Notes under the pieces: model-generated | Told to the model about the DNA's origin: nothing | What the model saw: only the letters and a program-made list of their open reading frames with translations | Database searches by the model: none | Made by a program: the position numbers and the translations under genes | Assembly (NCBI GenBank): GCA_025356185.1 | Contig: JANXUN010000477.1 | Location: 1 to 5,402, forward strand | Source of the DNA: Gemmatimonadaceae bacterium | Lineage (GTDB): Bacteria > Gemmatimonadota > Gemmatimonadetes > Gemmatimonadales > Gemmatimonadaceae | Reading direction: 5' to 3' | Length of the DNA stretch: 5,402 nt | In this document: in pieces, positions 1 through 5,402 of the stretch | How positions within the stretch are numbered: the stretch's first letter is position 1 | How the letters are laid out: every line of letters begins with the position of its first letter

Positions 1-1533
1 CTGCAACGTTGCGCGCGCGCGCATCACGCGTGCGTTGTCTCCCGATACCACGCCCTGCAGGCCGTCGAGCCACTGCATCTCGATCCGATCGACGGGTCCA
101 GCACCGTCCATCGAAAACTGTTGCACGTGTGCAAGCGTTGCTCCCGATGTTGCCGTGTCGACCGTGCCCAGCCATGCGCCGATGACGGCGAGGCGCGCGC
201 TCGTCGTGCGGACGCCGTACGTTAAGGTTGACGACTCTCCGCGTTGGAGCGCGCGCAATCCTCCGGCCCAGTCACCCCTCGCGATATGGAGTTCGCCTTC
301 GCCAATCGCAGACGACGCGAGCAGATCTGGCGTGTACACGCTTTGTGCGCGCGCAGTGACCAGCGCTGCAAGCTGCACTGGCGGATTAAACGGAAAGAAT
401 CCAATCATGCCGATGAACTCGGTAAATCCGCCGCCCGCTTTAGCATCGTCGGCCATCGCGCGCGCCGCAGCCAAGAGCCTCGGCATGCTTGCTGTGGGTG
501 CAGCCGGAATCGTTGAGGCAGCGAGGTCACCCATCGCACCAACTTGCGGTCCCAATCCCGCTCCCATGTTTTTCTCGGCGTCATGAAAACTGACCGCTGC
601 GTCGGCTTCATGCGCTGTCATCATTTGCACGGCGCCAAGATGAAATTTCGTGTCAGCGTGATCGGGCACGAGCTGCACGATGCGTTCGAGAAATGGTGTC
701 GCTTCACTGATTGGAATTCCGTAGATCGGGCCGGAATGCACTATGGGATCGGCAGCCGCCATCAGGATCGGGGGATAGTCCGGGTACTGTTTCACAAGTT
801 CGCGCCACCGCGCGATGCGCGCGGGAATCGGCAGGCGAAGTTCGCGCGTTTCAACCCACAGTCGATCACGTTCCGGAAGACTGTCCTTGAGCGCCAGTAA
901 TCGTCGATGCACCGTTGCGACAGCCGGTCGCAAGTTCCACTCATTGGCATAGTCAAAGCGCAGATACGCCTGCGCAAAGTTCGTGTCGGATTCGAATGCG
1001 CGACGATATTGCACGAGCGCCGCAGGAATATCGAGGCGCTGAAAGCTGCGCTCTCCTTCAAGAAACGCGCGCAGCGCATCAAACGATTTTGTGGTGCGCA
1101 CCGTCAGCACGGGTGACGGCGCGGTTCCCTGCCGCCACACCTGCTGCAACACGCTCCACGTGAGCGAATCGGTCAGCGTTGCGATGTCTCGCGATTTCGT
1201 CACCGCCGATGCTTTCGCGATCGCAGAGTCGCTGCCCACGCGCGACAACGCAATCGTCGCGCGCACGTTGTCGCCTTCGTTAATCAGCGTCCCGGTGATG
1301 ACGCTTCGTGCGCCAAGATCTTTCGCGAGCGCGCGCGCATCAGCGATGGCGAGCGGCGACGATTCTTTGCGAACGCGCATAAGCAGGGTCATCGCGTCGA
1401 CGGTGTGCAGTGACCCTTGTCCGTCGAGATTGGCACTTAGCGTAACGACGAGATCTTGTCCGAGGCGCACGAGCGACGTGTCGGATACCGCACTGAGCGG
1501 CATCACGGCAATCACATCAGCGCCGTCGGCGAC
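1..1533 (-). other. Extracytoplasmic C-terminal region of the kinase: TolB/FlgO-like part followed by TPR-like helices
   Basis: The first part, about 1530-1140, alternates predicted strands and helices. It carries segments seen in this position in many TPR-bearing bacterial kinases and CadC-like regulators: ADGADVIAVMPLSA, LVRLGQDLVVTLSANLDG, ALAKDLGARSVITGTL and ATIALSRV. The second part, from about 1086 to the window edge, is helical. It has one good TPR-like pair (ALRAFLEGERSF then AALVQYRRAFESDTNFAQAY) and a later weaker one (ATPFLERIVQLVPDHADTKFHLG). TPR folds usually bind proteins or peptides, so a role in sensing or scaffolding is inferred. The boundaries come from reading the sequence, not from a profile search. 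Confidence 0.55.
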
Positions 1534-2511
1534 CGTCGATGTCGGCGCCGCGCTCGTTCTCACACGATACGCGTACACGCCGGCACTCGTAATCATGAGC
1601 AGCGCGAGTAGCCGGAGAGGCCATCGATATCGCATCGTCACAGTCGGTGCGGCCGCAGTTGGCGCGGCCATCGTCGAGCGCGTGGCGCCGGGCGTCGCCA
1701 CGCGCTCGAGCGCCGCAATCATGTCGCGTGCGCTCTGCGGCCGGTCACTGGGATTTTTCGCGAGCGCCCGCGCGATGAGATCCGACAGCGTGGGCGGCAC
1801 ATCGCCGCGCTTGGACAATACCGTTTGCGCGGGAGTCGTGAGATGCGCCGTGATGACCTGCTGTGCACTGCCCTGAAATGGCGGAGCGCCCGTGAGCAAT
1901 TCATAACCAAGCACGCCCACTGCATAAATATCGGCGCGATGATTGGTGGTGGGGTCGGCGGTGGCTTGCTCGGGTGCCATGTACTGCGGCGTGCCAATCG
2001 CGTAGCCCGCAGACGTCATACTCCCCGATTCATGCAGCGCTTTCGCAATACCGAAGTCCGCCACTACCGCATGCTGCGCGCTAATGAGCACGTTCTCGGG
2101 CTTGATATCGCGATGCACAATACCGTGATCGTGCGCGAACGCCAACGCATCGAGCACCTCGCGCAACAAGCGCACGGCGTCGACAATTGGCAGCGCGCCT
2201 TCCCGCGTCAACCTCGCCCGAAGCGTCTCCCCCGTCACAAACGGCATGGTGTAGTACAGCGACCCATCCGCATCGCCAGCCGACAAAATTGGCACAACGT
2301 GCGGGTGCTGCAGCTTGGCAATGACTTGGATTTCGCGGCGAAAGCGGTCCGCGCTCACTCCGCTGCTCGCGGCGTCCGACAGCACTTTCACGACGATATC
2401 GCGATCGAGCGTCAGGTCGTGCGCGATGAACACCTGCGACATCCCTCCACCACCCAGCTCCCGATCAACGCGATACCCATCGCCAAGTGCGCGTTGCAGC
2501 GCGGCAATCAT
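1..2511 (-). CDS. Membrane-anchored Hanks-type serine/threonine protein kinase with C-terminal TolB/FlgO-like and TPR-like regions (3' end beyond window)
   Basis: This frame is open from ATG 2511 to the window edge (837 residues, no stop), so the C-terminus is missing. It should transfer phosphate from ATP to Ser/Thr of target proteins. The kinase domain spans about residues 13-275. It shows the glycine loop ELGGGGMS (19-25), ATP-binding Lys42 in VVVK, helix-C Glu60, catalytic HRD with Asp135, Asn140, DFG with Asp152, APE (179-181) and Arg257 in DRPQSA. One membrane segment follows at about 299-315 (LRLLALLMITSAGVYAY), placing the kinase in the cytoplasm and the rest outside. Residues about 330-460 resemble the TolB/FlgO-like region found in such kinases (AVMPLSA, LGQDLVVTLSANLDG, LGARSVITGTL). 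From about 476 on the protein is helical and TPR-like (SFDALRAFLEGERSF, then ALVQYRRAFESDTNFAQAYL). GTG 2520 is an alternative start (three extra residues) overlapping the phosphatase stop. The phosphatase just upstream is its likely antagonist. The kinase assignment is firm; the signal sensed is unknown. Confidence 0.95.
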   Translation of the reverse strand, partial: MIAALQRALGDGYRVDRELGGGGMSQVFIAHDLTLDRDIVVKVLSDAASSGVSADRFRREIQVIAKLQHPHVVPILSAGDADGSLYYTMPFVTGETLRARLTREGALPIVDAVRLLREVLDALAFAHDHGIVHRDIKPENVLISAQHAVVADFGIAKALHESGSMTSAGYAIGTPQYMAPEQATADPTTNHRADIYAVGVLGYELLTGAPPFQGSAQQVITAHLTTPAQTVLSKRGDVPPTLSDLIARALAKNPSDRPQSARDMIAALERVATPGATRSTMAAPTAAAPTVTMRYRWPLRLLALLMITSAGVYAYRVRTSAAPTSTVADGADVIAVMPLSAVSDTSLVRLGQDLVVTLSANLDGQGSLHTVDAMTLLMRVRKESSPLAIADARALAKDLGARSVITGTLINEGDNVRATIALSRVGSDSAIAKASAVTKSRDIATLTDSLTWSVLQQVWRQGTAPSPVLTVRTTKSFDALRAFLEGERSFQRLDIPAALVQYRRAFESDTNFAQAYLRFDYANEWNLRPAVATVHRRLLALKDSLPERDRLWVETRELRLPIPARIARWRELVKQYPDYPPILMAAADPIVHSGPIYGIPISEATPFLERIVQLVPDHADTKFHLGAVQMMTAHEADAAVSFHDAEKNMGAGLGPQVGAMGDLAASTIPAAPTASMPRLLAAARAMADDAKAGGGFTEFIGMIGFFPFNPPVQLAALVTARAQSVYTPDLLASSAIGEGELHIARGDWAGGLRALQRGESSTLTYGVRTTSARLAVIGAWLGTVDTATSGATLAHVQQFSMDGAGPVDRIEMQWLDGLQGVVSGDNARVMRARATLQ
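1558..1626 (-). other. Predicted transmembrane segment of the kinase
   Basis: The translation reads RYRWPLRLLALLMITSAG and then VYAYRV. An apolar run of about 17 residues starts just after several basic residues and follows a low-complexity Ala/Pro/Thr linker (STMAAPTAAAPTVTM). The basic side faces the kinase domain, which fits the positive-inside rule with the kinase in the cytoplasm and the C-terminal region exported. The run is short and interrupted by Ser, Thr and Gly, so the exact borders are uncertain. Confidence 0.75.
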
Positions 2512-2520
2512 TTCACTCAC
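2509..2520 (-). promoter_or_regulatory. Phosphatase-kinase translational coupling junction
   Basis: The minus strand reads GTGAGTGAAATG. The phosphatase stop TGA occupies 2519-2517. A GTG at 2520 overlaps it (GTGA), and an ATG at 2511 lies in the same frame three codons later. No strong Shine-Dalgarno sequence precedes either start, so kinase translation probably depends on ribosomes finishing the phosphatase. Which of the two codons is used cannot be decided from sequence alone. Confidence 0.7.
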
Positions 2521-3368
2521 GCGCGCGGCACTACCCGTCGGACAATGATGGTGACGTTGTCGCTGCCGCCACCGTCGAGTGCGTCTTGCAGCAACGCTTC
2601 GCACGCTTGCTTCGCGCTCGTCATCGTTGCCAATCGCTTCGCGATCTGCGCATCCGTGACATGCTTCGTGAGTCCGTCGCTGCAGATCAAGTGGATGTTG
2701 CCCCAATCGGCAGGTAAATGCGTCACGACCGGTTCGGCCTGGTCACCGCCGATCGCACTCGATAACACGTGGGCGAGGGGCGTGCGTTCAGCGGCTGCTT
2801 GTGTGATGAGCCCTTGGTCAACCAGCGCCTGCGCGACGGTTTGGTCGCGCGAGACTTGCGTCAGCACGCCATCGCGCCAGCTGTAGTAGCGCGAATCGCC
2901 AACCTGCAACAGATAGTAATTGGGCCAGACGCCCATGTACAATGTGAGCGTCGTGGCCATGCGCCGATGTTCACCCTGTCCAACACGCGCATCACGCACG
3001 GCTTCGTGCGCACGCATCGCGGCCGCTTGCAACTCGTCACTGAAATGCGATGCGTTCGCATCCGAGCGATAGTAACAGTTCATGGTTTCGGTCACGTACC
3101 GCATGGCCGTCTCTAACGCGAGCGCGCTCGCTTCTTCGCCGGATGCTAAACCACCGACTCCGTCGGCGACCATGGCGATCGCCGCGACCCGTTGATCACC
3201 AAGCTGCAGTCGTTGCGTATCCGTGAGACTCGTCGAATCGATCGTCACGCGTTTGTGAATCGACGCGAGCAAAAACGCGTCTTCGTTGTTCTTGCGCACG
3301 AGACCTGGATGTGTAATCCCAAAGACGTCAAGCTCGTCGTCCTGCGGCTTTCGAGACAGTTCAGGCAT
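2517..3368 (-). CDS. PP2C-family (PPM) serine/threonine protein phosphatase
   Basis: A complete 283-residue protein matching the usual single-domain size of bacterial PP2C enzymes such as PstP and PrpC. It should remove phosphate from Ser/Thr of proteins using a two-metal (Mn/Mg) centre. Family motifs occur in order: GLVRKNNEDA (22-31, with Arg25 and Asp30), VADGVGGLASGEEA (67-80, metal-binding Asp69 and Gly70), ATTLTLY (138-144), VGDSRYY (156-162), SRDQTVAQALVDQGLI (173-188), SDGL (230-233, metal-binding Asp231) and GGGSDNVTIIV (266-276, metal-binding Asp270). No signal peptide or membrane segment is seen, so it is a soluble cytoplasmic enzyme. About 37 residues separate NEDA from VADGVGG, longer than in compact PP2C enzymes. 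The ATG start is backed by a GGAG sequence 7 bases upstream. Its stop is 5 bases before the kinase ATG, so the kinase and its targets are the expected substrates. Confidence 0.95.
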   Translation of the reverse strand: MPELSRKPQDDELDVFGITHPGLVRKNNEDAFLLASIHKRVTIDSTSLTDTQRLQLGDQRVAAIAMVADGVGGLASGEEASALALETAMRYVTETMNCYYRSDANASHFSDELQAAAMRAHEAVRDARVGQGEHRRMATTLTLYMGVWPNYYLLQVGDSRYYSWRDGVLTQVSRDQTVAQALVDQGLITQAAAERTPLAHVLSSAIGGDQAEPVVTHLPADWGNIHLICSDGLTKHVTDAQIAKRLATMTSAKQACEALLQDALDGGGSDNVTIIVRRVVPRA

Positions 3369-3416
3369 GTGTTCGCTCCGTGTCGGTGTCCTGCGCGGCC
3401 ACTCTTCCCGTATCGG
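3369..3416 (-). other. Short acylase-phosphatase intergenic gap
   Basis: This 48-base spacer between the acylase TAG stop (3419-3417) and the phosphatase ATG holds only the phosphatase ribosome binding site. I see no strong hairpin followed by a T-run on the minus strand and no clear promoter boxes, so read-through from the acylase gene into the phosphatase and kinase genes is likely. Confidence 0.6.
3376..3379 (-). promoter_or_regulatory. Ribosome binding site of the PP2C phosphatase gene
   Basis: The minus strand reads CGGAGCGAACACATG. The GGAG core lies 7 bases before the ATG at 3368, which is standard spacing. This supports the chosen start and shows that the phosphatase has its own initiation signal within the 48-base gap after the acylase. 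Confidence 0.75.
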
Positions 3417-5402
3417 CTATTCGCGAATCCGTAGCGTCTTCAAATTCTTGTCCGCAACGATGTCCTTCTCGTAAAACGGCAGCTTCACCATCTGCCCCTG
3501 CGAATACAGTCGCGTCAGATCAGCGTAGTGCGGCGACGCAGGATCGTCTGATTGCGAGTACGTGAGAATGCCGCGCGGATCGACGCGGCCATCGGTCGTC
3601 CAGCCGATGACTTGGATATAGCTGTTTCCCGCGACAATTGGCGAGTAGCCGTTGGGCTTGAGTTCGCTGCTAATCACGCTCCACATGCCGTTCAAGCCGT
3701 CGCCGCCTGGAATTGGGATGTGTTCACCGTTGCGATCCTCAAATTGCACCTGACCCAACGGCGCGTCGAGCGCAACGTGCGCGGCTGCCAGCCGTTGTTG
3801 CGCTTGTGCGAGCGCGCGACGCACCCCTTCGCGCACCGCAGGCTGCTCGACGGCAATACCGCTTGGCGTGTTCACCGGGTTCGCGATGTCAAACGGCACG
3901 CGATACAGCCCGGGAATGCGCGAGGCTGCGCGCCAAAATTCGCGAAAAACCTGAGCGCCTCTGCTGGTGATCGTTTCCTTGCGGTCCCACGCGGACAACG
4001 CCGCGCACGACGGAGCAATGTCGACGGCCGCAGCGCCCGTGACGACCACTGGCTCGATAGGTGCCACGCACACTTTGAGCACATCATCCAACAGCAGCTC
4101 GGCGCCGTAATTGCGTTGCGTGAATAGTAGGTCTTGTAACGACTCCGGCGTCATTTTTTTCTTGCTTTTGAGCGCTTCGGCAACAAACGTGAGTCCTGCA
4201 CGCGTGCGCAACGAGCGGGCGGTGCGCTCGGGTCCGATGATCGGCGAATATCCCTCAAGCGGCGAGGCGGGGTTCGACAGCCAATAGCTATCGTTGGAGT
4301 TGGACACCACATCATCACGACGCAGGCGCGGCATCGCTTTCGCCGGCATCGCACCGGGAACGTTCGAATCTGCGTCCTTCGTCCACTCGCACGTCGGCTC
4401 CGTGCCGTTCAACACGATGATTGTGGGGGGAAATCCCGGCGGCCGAATGCGGCAGCGTTCCAGCAGTGCAGCGTCGACGTTTGGCACCACGCTAATGTCC
4501 GCATAAAACGCGGTGCCAGCCTTATCGGCGGCGATGGTGTTGGTCCACGACACACCCTGCAGGCTAATTGCGGCTTCGACTTCGTCGATGCTGCGCGCTT
4601 TGTTGAGCGCATCGTACGTCGCGGCGCTGCGATCGTTTTGCAAGTTGACATCGCGCACAGCGAAAGTGCGCGTGCTGGTCCACGGCAACTGATCGGATGT
4701 CACGACCGGCCCAAAGTGCGTGAAGAACACCGTCTTGGTTTCGTTCGCGACAGACTTGTCTGCGCCCATCACGGGGACAACGACATCGCGGCGCGTCATC
4801 GTCCGCCAACTGTCGCCATACCGGTATTGCAACGCGTTGTCGGGGTTGAGTTCCAACGCGTACAACATAGAGCGCGTGCCAGTCGACACGGTGTGGCTCC
4901 ACGCGACGTCCTTATTAAAACCGATCGCAACACGACTGGTGGTATACAAGCTCACACCCATCACATCCAGCTCACCGGGAATCGTGGTGTGAATGAGATG
5001 AAAGCGCGAAGATCCTTGCCACGGATAGTGTGGATTACCAAGCAGGAGGCCGCGTCCACTCGCCGTGACGGCCTTACCCATTGCGACCGCGTTACTGCCA
5101 ATGCCTTCGGCCAGATCGAATTCGGTGGTGAGGCTGCCAACTTTTTTCACACCCGGCGGCGCCGCGTTTGCGATTTCTTTCTGAAAGCGCGCGATGCCAT
5201 ACCGAATGCCGACACCAATGGTGAGTCGCGTCACATCGGTCGCGGTGATCGCGCGCACGTACGCGACATCTTTGCAGGCAGCTGGCAGTGTTGCTTTGTG
5301 ATCGCGCAAATACTTGTTGTAACCGGCAACGTATCCGTCAGAAAACAGATTGCTGTTATCGCTCTGCCGCAACGGATAGGTCCGCAGCGTGATGCTATCA
5401 AG
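3417..5402 (-). CDS. Penicillin acylase family Ntn-hydrolase, probable N-acyl-homoserine lactone acylase type (5' end beyond window)
   Basis: The frame is open to the window edge, giving 661 visible residues. No start is chosen because family homology (SDGYVAGYNKYLRD) begins near the edge and the signal peptide and early alpha subunit are missing. Such enzymes are exported, cut themselves into alpha and beta subunits, and hydrolyse amide bonds of acyl-homoserine lactones, acyl-peptides or beta-lactams. The cut is predicted before the Ser at 5096-5094, in EGIGSNAVAMG. Counting this Ser as beta-1, His falls at beta-23 (NPHYPW) and Val at beta-70 (WSHTV), as in PvdQ, and the oxyanion Asn at beta-268 (SNDSYWLSNP) against 269 in PvdQ. 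The beta part is 559 residues long, close to PvdQ. Paired cysteines (ERCRI with TCEW; KVCVAP with PSCAAL) suggest disulfides outside the cytoplasm. The C-terminal GNSYIQVIGW and LTYSQSDDPASPHYAD segments are family hallmarks. About 110 N-terminal residues are probably missing. The family is certain; the substrate is not. Confidence 0.93.
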   Translation of the reverse strand, partial: LDSITLRTYPLRQSDNSNLFSDGYVAGYNKYLRDHKATLPAACKDVAYVRAITATDVTRLTIGVGIRYGIARFQKEIANAAPPGVKKVGSLTTEFDLAEGIGSNAVAMGKAVTASGRGLLLGNPHYPWQGSSRFHLIHTTIPGELDVMGVSLYTTSRVAIGFNKDVAWSHTVSTGTRSMLYALELNPDNALQYRYGDSWRTMTRRDVVVPVMGADKSVANETKTVFFTHFGPVVTSDQLPWTSTRTFAVRDVNLQNDRSAATYDALNKARSIDEVEAAISLQGVSWTNTIAADKAGTAFYADISVVPNVDAALLERCRIRPPGFPPTIIVLNGTEPTCEWTKDADSNVPGAMPAKAMPRLRRDDVVSNSNDSYWLSNPASPLEGYSPIIGPERTARSLRTRAGLTFVAEALKSKKKMTPESLQDLLFTQRNYGAELLLDDVLKVCVAPIEPVVVTGAAAVDIAPSCAALSAWDRKETITSRGAQVFREFWRAASRIPGLYRVPFDIANPVNTPSGIAVEQPAVREGVRRALAQAQQRLAAAHVALDAPLGQVQFEDRNGEHIPIPGGDGLNGMWSVISSELKPNGYSPIVAGNSYIQVIGWTTDGRVDPRGILTYSQSDDPASPHYADLTRLYSQGQMVKLPFYEKDIVADKNLKTLRIRE
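4293..4295 (-). other. Predicted oxyanion-hole Asn of the acylase
   Basis: AAC encodes the second Asn of NSNDSYWLSNP. It is residue 268 of the predicted beta subunit, one off from Asn269 of PvdQ, and sits in the same SN-x-S-x-W context. The neighbouring Asn two residues earlier is a less likely alternative. Confidence 0.75.
5094..5099 (-). other. Predicted autoproteolytic Gly-Ser cleavage site and nucleophile of the acylase
   Basis: GGC-AGT encodes the Gly-Ser pair in AEGIG/SNAVAMG. In Ntn-hydrolases of this family the precursor is cut here, and the freed N-terminal Ser becomes the nucleophile. The exact spacing to His beta-23 (5030-5028) and Val beta-70 (4889-4887) supports this Ser as the catalytic one. 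Confidence 0.88.

Noticed and set aside
11..22. Alternating GC run that could suggest Z-DNA or a simple repeat
   Set aside because: It is only 12 bases long and encodes Arg-Ala codons within the kinase frame, which GC-rich codon use explains.
35..586. Plus-strand open frame of 183 codons
   Set aside because: It is antisense to the uninterrupted C-terminal region of the kinase. It is rich in Ser, Pro and Ala and shows no recognisable family.
1091..1876. Plus-strand open frame of 261 codons
   Set aside because: It is antisense to the kinase linker, membrane segment and TolB-like region. Its Ala/Ser/Arg/Val composition is low in information and it has no motif.
1825..2886. Plus-strand open frame of 353 codons
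   Set aside because: It lies antisense to the kinase and phosphatase genes, whose motifs are unmistakable. Its translation is rich in Arg and His, shows no domain pattern, and is best explained by the codon bias of the GC-rich opposite strand.
3369..3416. Possible terminator after the acylase gene
   Set aside because: No stable hairpin with a following T-run is visible on the minus strand in this 48-base gap.
3552..4127. Plus-strand open frame of 191 codons
   Set aside because: It is antisense to the conserved C-terminal part of the acylase. It is Arg/His-rich with no domain, so it is a shadow frame.
4154..4160. Seven-T run (A-run on the coding strand) as a possible slippage or frameshift site in the acylase
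   Set aside because: The frame stays open and conserved on both sides, and the run encodes Lys residues in KSKKKM. Nothing indicates programmed frameshifting.

Overview
The window looks like chromosomal DNA from a GC-rich bacterium. It is almost completely filled by three genes, all on the minus strand. Read 5' to 3' on that strand they are: a Ntn-hydrolase acylase of the penicillin acylase / acyl-homoserine-lactone acylase family (start lies beyond position 5402), a PP2C-type serine/threonine phosphatase, and a membrane-anchored Hanks-type serine/threonine kinase (end lies beyond position 1). The kinase design is an N-terminal kinase domain, one membrane segment, and a long C-terminal part with a TolB/FlgO-like region and a TPR-like region. 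Its glycine loop reads ELGGGGMS. In my knowledge this combination is typical of Gemmatimonadota, with Acidobacteriota and similar soil lineages as alternatives. The taxonomic call is an inference, because no marker gene is present.

Layout: 5402-3417 is the acylase, lacking its N-terminus. 3416-3369 is a 48-base gap with a good Shine-Dalgarno sequence for the next gene. 3368-2517 is the complete phosphatase. It is joined to the kinase by a 5-base gap if the kinase starts at ATG 2511, or by a 4-base GTGA overlap if it starts at GTG 2520. 2511-1 is the kinase, open to the window edge. There is no intergenic stretch longer than 48 bases. I saw no RNA gene, mobile element, CRISPR array, promoter or convincing terminator.

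How the genes may work together: the kinase and phosphatase form a standard opposing pair of the PknB/PstP kind, with all main catalytic residues visible, and their tight junction predicts coupled translation. The extracytoplasmic half of the kinase could sense a signal or hold partners. The acylase is expected in the periplasm or outside the cell, where it would hydrolyse amide-linked acyl groups such as those of N-acyl-homoserine lactones, acylated peptides or beta-lactams. Its short gap to the phosphatase suggests a shared transcript, so an acyl-signal enzyme linked to a kinase/phosphatase switch is a reasonable but unproven idea. Each family is well known; I found no clearly unprecedented system here.
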